Counted from the first letter of the stretch, positions 15,849-25,042 are shown. The stretch: DNA of 42,105 nucleotides from Metabacillus fastidiosus NBRC 101226 (GCF_001591625.1 NZ_BCVG01000024.1:1-42105), one strand, 5' to 3'. Notes: generated from the sequence alone by a model not told the origin. Translations and numbers: made by a program.

Positions 15849-16979
15849 GTGAATAAAAAATGGCTTATCGCTATTCCAATAGTCGCTGTTTTAATTATAG
15901 GATCGGTTCTTTTTATTACTCAACAAAATAACAGACCAAAAAAACCGGTAGAAGCATTTGAACAAGCTGTAAAAGAAAATAAACCGAATTTGCTGAAAGA
16001 ATGGGTTGTAGCTGATGATAAAAAGGCTAAGGTAAATGATGCATCCTTAAAAGCTTTAGTGACTTATTTAAAGGCAAACAATCATAGTTATCAATTGATT
16101 AAAGAAAGTCTGGAGAAACAAATTGCTAATAAAGAGTATATGGTCACAAATGAACAAATCAGCTTAGTTGAAGATGAAGAAAAGAAGGGTATATTCAAGA
16201 ACTATAAATTAAAGGTGAAAACAGCAAATATTAAATTAGTCGGTCATAGCTCTAGCGACAAAGTAAATCTTATTATAAATAAATCGAATGAATCATTAAA
16301 GAGAAATAAAGAAGGAGATTTATTCGGACCAGTCCTCCCGGGCACTTATAATATCAAGCTCAATATGGAAAATAAGCTGGGCCTCTTTTTAGAGAAGAGA
16401 AAAGTAGAAGTATGGGGAGGAAGTAAACAAATCAGTTTAATTATGGATAGCGAGAAGCTTGTCCAAAATGATAAAGCTACTCAGAAGAATATTTTGAAAG
16501 CTGTAGAGACATTTAATAAAGATTTAGTCACGTTACAAACAAATGGTTTTAATAAGAAAGCTTTAACAAACGTGACAGAGCGTGTGACAGAGAATGTCTT
16601 TCTGGTAGAAAAAGATTTTAATTCGGTAAAAGACTATATAGATGAAATCCAAGTACAGTATCTTGGTGCAACAGTGAATATGGATCATTTAGATGTGAAA
16701 CAAATATATGATGATTGGTCGGCAAATGTTGAAGCTATAGTATCTTATGATACAAAGATAAAAGTTCGGGATCTTGATAATTATGAAGATAAATCTTCTA
16801 TATTATGTATTTATGAACTGAAGTACGATGCAGGAAGAAAAAAGTGGCTGATTGATGGTATAAAAGAAAAAGAAGTAAAGGATAATGAGAAAGATAAATG
16901 GAAGAATAAAGTAGAGCTGAATGATGAAGAAGAACCAGTAATGAAATGGAAAAGGGATGAAAACAGTGATACACTTTAA
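15849..16979 (+). CDS. TcaA-like membrane-anchored protein lacking the zinc ribbon
   Basis: The protein has one N-terminal membrane segment (residues 4-23) and a roughly 350-residue outside region. It begins with P-x-E-A-F-E-Q-A-V-K, the typical TcaA second-domain entry, and includes LFGPVLPGTYNIKLNMENKLG, the beta-sandwich turn common to TcaA/YvbJ proteins. A C-terminal NTF2-like domain (about 285-350) contains SILCIYELKYDAGRKKWLID. Staphylococcal TcaA has an N-terminal zinc ribbon in front of the membrane helix; none is present here. The charged tail is rich in Lys and Glu. GTG 15849 follows AAGGAG. A role in cell-envelope stress is inferred from the family only. Confidence 0.72.
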   Translation: MNKKWLIAIPIVAVLIIGSVLFITQQNNRPKKPVEAFEQAVKENKPNLLKEWVVADDKKAKVNDASLKALVTYLKANNHSYQLIKESLEKQIANKEYMVTNEQISLVEDEEKKGIFKNYKLKVKTANIKLVGHSSSDKVNLIINKSNESLKRNKEGDLFGPVLPGTYNIKLNMENKLGLFLEKRKVEVWGGSKQISLIMDSEKLVQNDKATQKNILKAVETFNKDLVTLQTNGFNKKALTNVTERVTENVFLVEKDFNSVKDYIDEIQVQYLGATVNMDHLDVKQIYDDWSANVEAIVSYDTKIKVRDLDNYEDKSSILCIYELKYDAGRKKWLIDGIKEKEVKDNEKDKWKNKVELNDEEEPVMKWKRDENSDTL

Positions 16980-17024
16980 GGATTTACATCCCAAAGGGGT
17001 TTCGTTATAAATATTAGATATAAT

Positions 17025-17048
17025 AAAGAGCCTTTAGGGGCTCTTTTT
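17025..17048 (+). terminator. Intrinsic terminator
   Basis: AAAGAGCC pairs with GGCTCTTT around a 6-base loop, then TTTGT. It ends the lipoprotein/TcaA-like operon. Confidence 0.8.
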
Positions 17049-17305
17049 GTATGGATTGATAGGAAGATTCTATGGGATACAAAAATAATATTTTAATAGA
17101 GACGGGATGGAAAATATGATAGATTATAGATATCCAATATATGTTTTTGGTGTTAATTATCTACATAAAATTTCTAGCTTTATTATGAGAAAACAGATGA
17201 ATGTTACTTGAATTTTCCATATAATCTCTAACAGTTTATTATTATAAAGCTTTGATGATTCTTTCAATCGTCTATTTGTAAGCACTGCATCAGGAGGGGT
17301 ATTTG
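17049..17305. other. Gene-free stretch upstream of the rsbQ-like gene
   Basis: No convincing gene, sigma-B promoter or riboswitch is seen in this stretch. A 31-codon frame at 17116-17211 has no supporting features. Confidence 0.4.
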
Positions 17306-18109
17306 ATGAATAATATTTTCGTTCGTAACAATGTGAAAATCATAGGGGAAGGAGAAAAAGTCATTATTTTTGGTCATGGGTTTGGCTGTGATCAAAATAT
17401 GTGGCGCTTTATTACTCCCCATTTTGAGAAAGAGTTTCGCTTAGTTTTATTTGATTATGTCGGTTCAGGGAAATCTGATTTAACTGCGTATAATCGGGAG
17501 AAGTATAGTAATTTACATGGTTATAAGACTGATTTATTAGAAATTATTGAAGCGTTAAATGTAGAAAAGGTCATATTTATCGGACATTCTGTCAGTTCGA
17601 TGATCGGTATGCTGGCTTCTATTGAAAGACCAGAATGTTTTGAATCTCTTATTATGATTGGACCTTCGCCGCGCTATTTAAATGATGAGAATGGCTATTC
17701 CGGAGGTTTTGATGAAAGAGATGTAATTGAGCTGCTAAATATGATGGAGATGAATTTTATAGGATGGGCGAGTTACCTTGCACCTATCGCTATGAATAAT
17801 CCTGACCAACCGATGCTCTCCCAAGAGCTGGAAGCGAGTTTTTGTTCAACAGATCCCGTAATTACGAGGCAGTTTGCTGAGGCTACTTTCTTTTCAGACC
17901 ATCGAGAGGATTTATTAAAAGCTACAGTTCCCTCTCTCATTTTACAATGTGCAGAAGACAGTATTGTGCCAGTAGAAGTCGGCGAGTATTTACATCGTTA
18001 TCTTAAAAATAGTACGTTTCGAATGATGGAAGCAAAGGGTCACTATCCTCATTTAAGCCATCCGGAGGAAACGACAAGATTTATTAAAGAGTATCTTTCA
18101 TTTTTCTAA
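17306..18109 (+). CDS. RsbQ-like alpha/beta hydrolase
   Basis: This 267-residue hydrolase resembles B. subtilis RsbQ, which activates its PAS-domain partner RsbP in the energy-stress pathway. The oxyanion region is FGHGFGCDQNMWRF (22-35), the nucleophile is Ser95 in GHSVSSMIG, and Asp218 and His246 complete the triad. This spacing is almost that of RsbQ. ATG 17306 is preferred over the TTG just before it because AGGAGGGG (17292-17299) is then 6 bases away. The next gene, 30 bp downstream, carries a PAS-like domain joined to GGDEF rather than to a phosphatase. The pair therefore probably links the hydrolase product to c-di-GMP synthesis. Confidence 0.88.
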   Translation: MNNIFVRNNVKIIGEGEKVIIFGHGFGCDQNMWRFITPHFEKEFRLVLFDYVGSGKSDLTAYNREKYSNLHGYKTDLLEIIEALNVEKVIFIGHSVSSMIGMLASIERPECFESLIMIGPSPRYLNDENGYSGGFDERDVIELLNMMEMNFIGWASYLAPIAMNNPDQPMLSQELEASFCSTDPVITRQFAEATFFSDHREDLLKATVPSLILQCAEDSIVPVEVGEYLHRYLKNSTFRMMEAKGHYPHLSHPEETTRFIKEYLSFF

Positions 18110-18139
18110 ATGGAACATACTTAGGTAAGAGGTGTCTAT

Positions 18140-19126
18140 ATGGATGAGAGGTTAAAATATGCTCCTTGTGGATATGTTTCAGTAACAAATCAAGGAGTTA
18201 TAACATACATGAACCAGACCTTTTTGGATATGGTTGAATACAATCAGAATGATTTATTGCATCAGCATATTGAATCTATCATGACAGTTGCAAATAAATT
18301 TCTTTTCCACACATATTTTTACCCCTTTATTCAGCTATATGGATATGTAAATGAAGTTTATCTTACATTAAAATCTAGTAAGGATGAGGATATACCTGTC
18401 TTGTTAAACGGAAGACGATGTGAACGTGATGGAATCGAACTTGTAGACTGTGTATTTGTTCATATGCGTAAGCGTATCGATTATGAACAAGAAATTCGCA
18501 AATCTAAAAAGGAAATAGAGAAAGCATATGAGGATAAGAACGAAGCACTCGTTAAATTAGAATCATTGCATGAAGAACTGGAAATGAAGCAAAGGGAATT
18601 AATCGTATTAAACGAAGAGCTGGAGAGACTTGCAACTACTGACGGTTTGACTGGACTGAAAAATAGACGTTATTTCTTAGAAGAGCTGAATAAGAATATT
18701 ACTCTATTTTCAAGCTCTCAATCTCCTTTTTCTCTTCTAATTATTGATGTTGATCACTTTAAAAAAATAAATGATACATTTGGTCATCTTACAGGAGATG
18801 AGATTTTAAGAGGATTAGCAAAAATAATGACTTCTATTTCCAGAGAAATTGATATTGTAGCTCGTTATGGCGGAGAAGAATTTATTATTCTTTTACCCCA
18901 TATGGATAAAGCTGCTGTTAAGCAGCAAGCAGAGAAACTAAGATCCGCAATAGAAAAGACAAAATGTGCTGATTGTTTCGCAACTGTCAGTATTGGGGCA
19001 GCTACTTTCACAGATGAAGATACGGATATATCAATATTGGCTAAGGCTGATACGGCATTATATGAATCTAAAAATGAAGGCAGAAACCGAGTGACACATG
19101 CAGATGAATTAGTTGAAAACAGGTGA
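18140..19126 (+). CDS. PAS-GGDEF diguanylate cyclase
   Basis: This enzyme makes c-di-GMP from two GTP. The 328-residue protein has a PAS-type domain (about residues 5-115; GYVSVTNQGVITYMNQTFLD), a coiled coil (about 116-165) and a GGDEF domain (166-322). The active site GGEEF (244-248) is complete and preceded by the full inhibitory I-site R235-E-I-D238 five residues upstream. TDGLTGLKNRRYF and IDVDHFKKINDTFGHLTGD are canonical. Its cytosolic PAS domain has no membrane helices. It sits 30 bp after the RsbQ-like hydrolase, suggesting PAS senses the hydrolase or its product. It is probably one source of c-di-GMP for the pel locus and riboswitches nearby. Confidence 0.93.
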   Translation: MDERLKYAPCGYVSVTNQGVITYMNQTFLDMVEYNQNDLLHQHIESIMTVANKFLFHTYFYPFIQLYGYVNEVYLTLKSSKDEDIPVLLNGRRCERDGIELVDCVFVHMRKRIDYEQEIRKSKKEIEKAYEDKNEALVKLESLHEELEMKQRELIVLNEELERLATTDGLTGLKNRRYFLEELNKNITLFSSSQSPFSLLIIDVDHFKKINDTFGHLTGDEILRGLAKIMTSISREIDIVARYGGEEFIILLPHMDKAAVKQQAEKLRSAIEKTKCADCFATVSIGAATFTDEDTDISILAKADTALYESKNEGRNRVTHADELVENR

Positions 19127-19141
19127 ATATTAGTTTAGAAA

Positions 19142-19195
19142 GGCTCCTTTATGAGAATCCAGTAGAATCAAGGATTTTGTGAAGGGGCTTCTTTT
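19142..19195 (+). terminator. Probable intrinsic terminator after the diguanylate cyclase gene
   Basis: GGCTCCTT pairs with AAGGGGCT around an inner imperfect stem (GAATCC with GGATTT), then TCTTTTC. It is weaker than the other terminators in the window. Confidence 0.5.
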
Positions 19196-19326
19196 CAGCC
19201 TTTAAAACTTATTAGGGCTTATCGGACAGTTCCTTTTTTTGTGAGTAAAGCAATTTTAAGATGAAATAATAGAAAATGAATAATAAACATAAATATAATC
19301 TAGAATCTAAAGAGGAGGGGAAGATA

Positions 19327-19803
19327 GTGAATGAATACAGAGGAAAAGCCATTCAAGATGTATATCCGGATGATTTCGCATGGTGTTACGGATGTGGGAG
19401 GTTAAACAAGAATGGTCATCATTTTCAGACATATTGGCAAGGAAACGAGACAATCACTATGTATAAGCCAGAGCAGGAACATATAGCAGTTCCGGGTTTT
19501 GTCTATGGTGGAATAATTGCTTCTTTTATCGACTGCCACGGCACCGGGTCAGCTTCCCTCGCATTACATCGTAAAAACGGATATGAGCCGGAAGACGGTA
19601 TAGAACCGCCTCGTTTTGTAACCGCATCACTAAAAGTAGATTTTATAAAACCGACTCCGCACAATATAACATTAAAGGCTGTTGGGAAAATTACAGAAAT
19701 TCATCCGAAGAGATGGAAGATCGATACAGAAGTATTTGCAAATAATACGTTATGTGCCAAGGGAGAGGTCGTCGCTGTAGTGATGCCAAAGACTTTCAAA
19801 TAG
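19327..19803 (+). CDS. PaaI-like hotdog-fold thioesterase
   Basis: This 158-residue protein belongs to the hotdog acyl-CoA thioesterase group. The core reads PGFVYGGIIASFIDCHGTGSA, where the G-G-x-x-A-S-x-x-D helix start holds the usual catalytic Asp. It is followed by TASLKVDFIKPTP, the central strand, and KGEVVAVVMP at the end. Near the N-terminus WCYGCGRLNKNGHHF carries two Cys and two His in a pattern seen in this subgroup. I start at GTG 19327, six bases after AGGAGGGG (19313-19320), rather than the ATG 51 bases upstream, which has no ribosome binding site. The substrate is unknown. It is flanked by terminators, so probably monocistronic. Confidence 0.85.
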   Translation: MNEYRGKAIQDVYPDDFAWCYGCGRLNKNGHHFQTYWQGNETITMYKPEQEHIAVPGFVYGGIIASFIDCHGTGSASLALHRKNGYEPEDGIEPPRFVTASLKVDFIKPTPHNITLKAVGKITEIHPKRWKIDTEVFANNTLCAKGEVVAVVMPKTFK

Positions 19804-19821
19804 GGGTATTTATAAGCTAAG

Positions 19822-19860
19822 AAAAGAGGCATTTTATCCGTTGAAATGCCTCTTCATTTA
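19822..19860 (+). terminator. Intrinsic terminator; copy 1 of a repeated hairpin
   Basis: AAGAGGCATTT pairs perfectly with AAATGCCTCTT, then T-rich DNA. The 33-base unit (fourteen bases, six variable, thirteen bases) recurs at 32087-32119. Confidence 0.75.
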
Positions 19861-19993
19861 TATATGGGGAACTGAGTAAAGTTTAACCACTAAATTGTCT
19901 AGAATTTGTATAGTTGCATATTTCATACTATTTTATGACTGAATTAAGAAATATAGCCTATGTAACTTTAGCCTATGAGTCAAAAGTTCATTG

Positions 19994-20022
19994 TTGACCT
20001 CTTTTAAATTTGTTACTGTATT
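19994..20022 (+). promoter_or_regulatory. Probable promoter of the pel-type operon
   Basis: TTGACC (19994-19999), a 17-bp spacer and TGTATT (20017-20022) would give a leader of about 115 bases before the epimerase-PelD start. GTCAA at 19979-19983 forms a small inverted repeat with TTGAC of the -35. No riboswitch is recognisable in the leader. Confidence 0.45.
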
Positions 20023-20143
20023 CATAGAGAAAATGATTTTTTTAGTTATTAATTGAAGCAAAAGTTCTAATTTAATAGAAAACTTTCGATAAATGGATGA
20101 TGGTAAAGGGAGTTAGCAATATACCTTAAGGGTGGAGATAGCT

Positions 20144-22336
20144 GTGAGGGTATTAGTTACAGGGGGATACGGTTTTATCGGTTCCTTTATAGCTGAAAAA
20201 TTTTATAAGGAAGGACATGAAGTCCATATCCTTGATAATCTTTCTACTGGGAAAAAGAGCAATATACAATTTAAACATCGTTACTATGTGCTTAATATTG
20301 AAGATGAGCAATGTGAACAAATATTTAGAACGAATAAATTTGATGCAGTTATTCATTTAGCTGCACAGACAGATATCAATCAATCCATTGAAAGTCCAGC
20401 TGAAGATTCGAGAATGAATGTTTTAGGGCTTATCAACATGTTGCAGTTCTCTAAAAAGTACAGTGTTTCGAAATTTGTGTTTGCTTCATCATCAGCTGTA
20501 TACGGTGATAATAAGGAAATACCTTTAAATGAACAATCAAAATGCAAGCCAATTTCTCCATACGGAATGAGTAAAGGGATTGGAGAATATTATTGTGAGC
20601 AGTGGCAAGAGCTTTATGGACTGGATACACTTTGTTTCCGGTTTTCTAATGTATATGGTCCGAGACAAAGGGATGCAGGGGAAGCCGGTATTATATCAAT
20701 ATTGTTAAAGAAAGTGCTTAATAAAGAACGATTAGTGGTGCCGGGTGATGGTGAACAGACAAGTGATTTTATCTATGTTGAAGATGTAGCAGAAGCTGTG
20801 TTCCGTGCTGTACTAAGTGATGTTTCCGGCTTGATAAATCTTTCGACAAATACTGAGACAAGTGTTAATGAATTAGTACATTGTCTTGGAAAAATGGAGC
20901 AGGTTAAGGACGTTATTTATGAAGATGCCAAAAGAATCACAATAAAACGTTCCAGACTGGATAACAGGAAAGCAAGACGAGAAGTTGACTGGGTACCTAA
21001 GTATTCAATAGAGGAAGGGTTAGAGCTAACATATAAGTGGTTTAAGGCAGAAGATGATTATGCAAAAAGGAATGTAGAAGAGCCGGCTTATAAAGAAGAA
21101 AGAAAAGCGATCATTCCGTTCGATAAATGGGATAAAAAGTATCTTCCTTACTTTGAAAATATTCTTATATTTATGTTTATTTCTTTTCTATATATGAAAA
21201 TGGGAGATTTTTTCTACAATATTGATTTATTACTCGTGTATATTCTCATAGTTGGAATTACATTTGGGAAAGTCCAGGCTATACTTGCTTGTAGCCTATC
21301 GATCCTGTTATATAGCTGGCAGGGGTTAGCTAACGGAAGAGAGTTCATCGCGTTATTTACAGATCATCACACTTTAATGCAGTTTTCGATTTACTTGTTT
21401 TTAGGACTGCTCATCGGATATATCATTGACCGCAGACAGTTAAGAGAAGAGAATGCAGTAAATGAATTAGAATTGTTTAAAGAAAAGTATCAATTGCTTG
21501 ATGATATTTATACGGAAACGAGAAAAGTAAAAGAAGAACTGCAAAATCAAATTCTCTATTCTGAAGACAGTGTCGGGGAAATATACACAATCATTAAGAA
21601 GATTGACAGTTTAGAACCCGATGAAGTATTTAACGGGGTAATTAGTGTATTAGAGCAAATAATGAAGACGAAAGAAGCATCTATTTATTTGGTGGGTCAG
21701 GGTGAACGTTTTTTAAGGCTTGTTTCCAAATCTAATAATACTAATTCTATATTTCCGTCTTCTATAGAAATACAATCAGACGGACCATTTACAAAAGCTG
21801 TATCGGAGAATGAATTTTTTATTAATCGCCGTTTGCAGCCGGAATTGCCAATGATGATTGCACCAATCCAGAAAGGAGACCGTGCTGTAGCTGTCATCTG
21901 TATTAATGACATTGATTTAGAACATTTGACACTTTATCATGAGAATTTATTTCACGTTGTTACAAATTTAATTACTGCCTCTATTACAAGAGCATTAGAT
22001 TATGCAGATGCCACATCTCATGAGCGCTATATTGAAGGTACAGCCGTTTTAAAAACAGAGTATTTTCATAAAGCTTTAAAAAGTAAACAAAAGGCAAAAG
22101 AACAGTTCAATATCCCATATTCTTTAATAAAAATTAATGAAGTAGAAGGAATGAGAGAAGTAATTATGAAGATTACCGCTTCCTTAAGAGATACAGATTA
22201 TATAGGTTTGGATGAAAGTGGAACATATTGGATGCTGTTATCTAATACGAGTAAGGAAAATGCAAAAATAGCACTTAACCGATTCCGTTCTTTTGTTGAT
22301 ATGCAGTATTTTCAAGAGGAAGATATGTATGTTTAG
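20144..22336 (+). CDS. pelD: Fusion of GalE-like UDP-sugar epimerase and PelD-like c-di-GMP receptor
   Basis: This 730-residue protein combines two functions. Residues 1-310 are an NAD-dependent short-chain epimerase: GGYGFIG (7-13), the Ser-rich catalytic strand FASSSAVYG (113-121) and YGMSK (Tyr140, Lys144), as in UDP-GlcNAc/GalNAc 4-epimerases. Residues about 335-430 hold four membrane segments, then a coiled coil, a GAF-type domain (about 490-630) and a degenerate GGDEF domain, the PelD plan. In the latter the c-di-GMP-binding RxxD is kept (Arg682-Asp-Thr-Asp685). The active-site GGDEF is replaced by ESGTY (691-695), so it should bind but not make c-di-GMP. GTG 20144 follows AAGGGTGGAG. 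It is first in the pel-type operon and overlaps pelE by 8 bases. Confidence 0.88.
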   Translation: MRVLVTGGYGFIGSFIAEKFYKEGHEVHILDNLSTGKKSNIQFKHRYYVLNIEDEQCEQIFRTNKFDAVIHLAAQTDINQSIESPAEDSRMNVLGLINMLQFSKKYSVSKFVFASSSAVYGDNKEIPLNEQSKCKPISPYGMSKGIGEYYCEQWQELYGLDTLCFRFSNVYGPRQRDAGEAGIISILLKKVLNKERLVVPGDGEQTSDFIYVEDVAEAVFRAVLSDVSGLINLSTNTETSVNELVHCLGKMEQVKDVIYEDAKRITIKRSRLDNRKARREVDWVPKYSIEEGLELTYKWFKAEDDYAKRNVEEPAYKEERKAIIPFDKWDKKYLPYFENILIFMFISFLYMKMGDFFYNIDLLLVYILIVGITFGKVQAILACSLSILLYSWQGLANGREFIALFTDHHTLMQFSIYLFLGLLIGYIIDRRQLREENAVNELELFKEKYQLLDDIYTETRKVKEELQNQILYSEDSVGEIYTIIKKIDSLEPDEVFNGVISVLEQIMKTKEASIYLVGQGERFLRLVSKSNNTNSIFPSSIEIQSDGPFTKAVSENEFFINRRLQPELPMMIAPIQKGDRAVAVICINDIDLEHLTLYHENLFHVVTNLITASITRALDYADATSHERYIEGTAVLKTEYFHKALKSKQKAKEQFNIPYSLIKINEVEGMREVIMKITASLRDTDYIGLDESGTYWMLLSNTSKENAKIALNRFRSFVDMQYFQEEDMYV

Positions 22337-23216
22337 TATACTTTTTATTTATTATATAGTGACGCTTCTCTATTTGATCATTCAGTATCGGAAAGATGAT
22401 CGGAATATTATCATGAAGATTTTAATAGGTCTTTTTTGTCCTCTTATCGGATTATTGCTCCTCTATTTTATGTTTCATCAGAAGAAGGATGAAAAACACT
22501 ATCTGCCTGATGATTTGATCAAGAAGGGAGAAGAAACGTCTGAAATTCTAAGCAGAGTAGATGTAGAAAAAGAGACAAATATTGTTCCGGTAAGAGATGC
22601 TCTTCTATTAAATGATAATCAGACAAAACGCAGAGTATTAATGAATATATTAAAAAATGAAACATCTAATAAGATTGATATTCTTCAAACTGCCCTTCAG
22701 AACGAGGATACAGAAACCTCCCATTATGCAGCCACAGCAATCCAAGATACGAAGGGGCAGCTGCTGAAATCTATCCAGCAGCTGGAATATGAAGTAGAAA
22801 GGTTTCCAAATGAACTGGAACGATTAGCCTCTTATGCAAACGTTATTAAGCAGTATGTAAACATTGGTTTTTTAGATGATAGGACAAGAAAACAATATCT
22901 ATATCAGTATTTGCAGCTCCTCGAAAATATGATTGAACTAGCTCCTCGTGAAAAAGAATACTATGTAGAAATTATTAACTGTGCTCTTGAATTAGAAGAG
23001 CTGGAGCGTGCCGAGACGTATAGTCACGCTTTTTTAAAATATTGCGGTGCTGAGGAAGAAGCTTATTTTTCATCTATGAAACTGTATTATAAATTAAAGA
23101 ATCAATCAAAATTTCATGAAATCTTGCAAATGCTTAGAGACTCCCCGGTAAAGCTTTCTCCACAAGGTTTAAACAAAATAAGATTCTGGCTGCACGGTGA
23201 TAAAAATGGATATTAA
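22329..23216 (+). CDS. pelE: PelE-like membrane/TPR protein
   Basis: This 295-residue protein has two N-terminal membrane helices (about 2-18 and 29-47) and a long helical cytosolic region. The region contains helical-repeat text typical of TPR scaffolds (ERFPNELERLASYANVIKQY; LENMIELAPREKEYYVEIIN; ELEERAETYSHAFLKY-like segments). That is the PelE architecture, a scaffold of the Pel synthase complex. Sequence similarity is less clear than position and layout: it lies between PelD and the PelA-type deacetylase. The start ATG 22329 overlaps the upstream stop by 8 bases; a longer frame to 22293 is rejected. Confidence 0.75.
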   Translation: MFSILFIYYIVTLLYLIIQYRKDDRNIIMKILIGLFCPLIGLLLLYFMFHQKKDEKHYLPDDLIKKGEETSEILSRVDVEKETNIVPVRDALLLNDNQTKRRVLMNILKNETSNKIDILQTALQNEDTETSHYAATAIQDTKGQLLKSIQQLEYEVERFPNELERLASYANVIKQYVNIGFLDDRTRKQYLYQYLQLLENMIELAPREKEYYVEIINCALELEELERAETYSHAFLKYCGAEEEAYFSSMKLYYKLKNQSKFHEILQMLRDSPVKLSPQGLNKIRFWLHGDKNGY

Positions 23217-25041
23217 ATTTCGACTAGGAAAAACAGTTTATCTTATTATTATATTTGTTTTAATAATTGGTCTACTGTTAAGTGTTTTAAACTCTAATTA
23301 TATGCTGAGTTTCTTGCCTAACAGGGGGGTTTTAGACATTCATACAGATGAGGAGAGTGTTAAAAAATTAACGGAAGAAACTATTAGAAACTTAGAAACT
23401 GAAGAATATTTATTAATTTATAATGATAAGAATTCATACAGTGTTTTTCTAAAAGATAATATTATTCGAACTTTAGATTATATGAAGAAAGAAACAGATG
23501 TTGTTACATTAGACAATGTTCCAGTCTCATTTGATAAGTATAAAAATATTATTATAGCTTTTGAAGAAATCGGTCAATTAAATCATCTTAGTGTATTAGA
23601 AGCATATGTGGCAGAAGGTGGTAAAGTCTTCTTTGCTATTCGGCCTGAGATAAATGGATCTTTAGAGAATTTATATCGGAAATTAGGAATCTACGAAATA
23701 GGAGAGTTTATTAACCCTGATGGTATGGAACTTACTTCTAATGTTTTAGTGAAATCAGATCATTTAGTGATGAAGAAAGAGGAGATTGCAGAGAACTCTT
23801 CTTTATCTGTAGGTTTAGAAGATAGATGTACTATTTATGCAAAATCAATCGATCAGATTCCATTATTATGGGATGTTTCCTATAGAGAGGGTAAATTCAT
23901 GGTCTTTAATGGGTCAATACTCGGAACAAAGGAAAACCGAGGTCTTATTTCAGGTGCTCTCAGTATGTTAAACGAGACTTATATTTATCCGATTATGAAT
24001 ATGAAAATTGCCTATATTGATGACTTTCCTGCACCGGTTCCTGAAGGAAGAAATGAACAGATTTATGATGAATATCAGAGGGATATTCCAAGCTTTTACC
24101 GAGATATCTGGTGGCCGGATATGCTGAAAATGGCTGCAAAATATGATGTGAAATATACCGGGTTAGTTATTCAAACGTATGATGATAAAATTACTCCACC
24201 TTATAAAACGAAAGAGCAGCAAAGGAATAATTTCATTCAATATGGCAGGGAGCTGTTAAAGATGGGTGGAGAAATTGGAATACATGGGTACAATCACCAA
24301 TCGTTAACAGTCAATGCGAAAGCAGTTAAGGATTTAGGATATAATGCCTGGAAAAATCAGAAAGACATGGAGGGAGCATTAAATACAACAGAAGATTATA
24401 TGAAAGAGCTGTTTCCGAATTATGATATGAAAACATATGTTCCGCCTTCCAATCGGATTGATGAAGTGGGAAAAGCAGCACTTCATAATGCTATTCCGTC
24501 TATCAACACAATATCATCTTTATATTTAACAGATGATATTGAATATACAACTGTACAGGAGTTTGAAAAGGCCGGAGTTTTTCTTCACCTTCCAAGAATA
24601 ACATCTGGATATCATTATACGAATAAGATGGAATGGATTATAGCAAATGGTGTTACTTCATTAGGTGTATTTTCTCATTTTATTCACCCGGATGATGTAT
24701 TAGACGAACAAAGGTCAAGTAATAAGAAATGGAGTGAGCTGGAAAAAGAATATGATCAGCTGCTTCATCATACTTATACTAACTATCCTTGGCTGCAAAG
24801 CATGGTAGCGAAAGAGGCAAGCAATCAGCTGGCAAACTATCTAGCTGCTGATATTTATATAAAAGAAAAAGACAATCGTATTTTTATTACAATCGATCGA
24901 TTTGCGGGTGAAATGAATTTCCTGTTTAGAACGAAAAAGAAAATAGCAGATATTGAAAATTGTGAAATTCAGAAAATAGATAAAGATGTTTATTTAGTAA
25001 AAGCGGCGCAAGAAACAATTGAGATAGGACTAGGTAATTAA
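23206..25041 (+). CDS. pelA: PelA-type polysaccharide deacetylase (DUF2194-like)
   Basis: This 611-residue protein has one N-terminal membrane helix (about 10-28) and an outside Rossmann/amidotransferase-like region (about 55-250). A NodB-type deacetylase domain follows (about 265-480). Catalytic landmarks are AYIDDFPAP (Asp272, Asp273), the metal motif HGYNH (His360, His364), YVPPSN and FSHFIHPDD. In Pseudomonas PelA also carries a GH hydrolase domain; here that part is missing. A separate GH114 gene lies just past the operon (31037-31864). It partially deacetylates the galactosaminoglycan, by family knowledge. ATG 23206 follows GGTGA and overlaps pelE by 11 bases. Confidence 0.85.
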   Translation: MDIKFRLGKTVYLIIIFVLIIGLLLSVLNSNYMLSFLPNRGVLDIHTDEESVKKLTEETIRNLETEEYLLIYNDKNSYSVFLKDNIIRTLDYMKKETDVVTLDNVPVSFDKYKNIIIAFEEIGQLNHLSVLEAYVAEGGKVFFAIRPEINGSLENLYRKLGIYEIGEFINPDGMELTSNVLVKSDHLVMKKEEIAENSSLSVGLEDRCTIYAKSIDQIPLLWDVSYREGKFMVFNGSILGTKENRGLISGALSMLNETYIYPIMNMKIAYIDDFPAPVPEGRNEQIYDEYQRDIPSFYRDIWWPDMLKMAAKYDVKYTGLVIQTYDDKITPPYKTKEQQRNNFIQYGRELLKMGGEIGIHGYNHQSLTVNAKAVKDLGYNAWKNQKDMEGALNTTEDYMKELFPNYDMKTYVPPSNRIDEVGKAALHNAIPSINTISSLYLTDDIEYTTVQEFEKAGVFLHLPRITSGYHYTNKMEWIIANGVTSLGVFSHFIHPDDVLDEQRSSNKKWSELEKEYDQLLHHTYTNYPWLQSMVAKEASNQLANYLAADIYIKEKDNRIFITIDRFAGEMNFLFRTKKKIADIENCEIQKIDKDVYLVKAAQETIEIGLGN

Positions 25042-25042
25042 T

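Noticed and set aside
17116-17211. 31-codon frame before the rsbQ-like gene
   Set aside because: There is no clear ribosome binding site, homolog or conserved feature; it is likely chance in AT-rich DNA.
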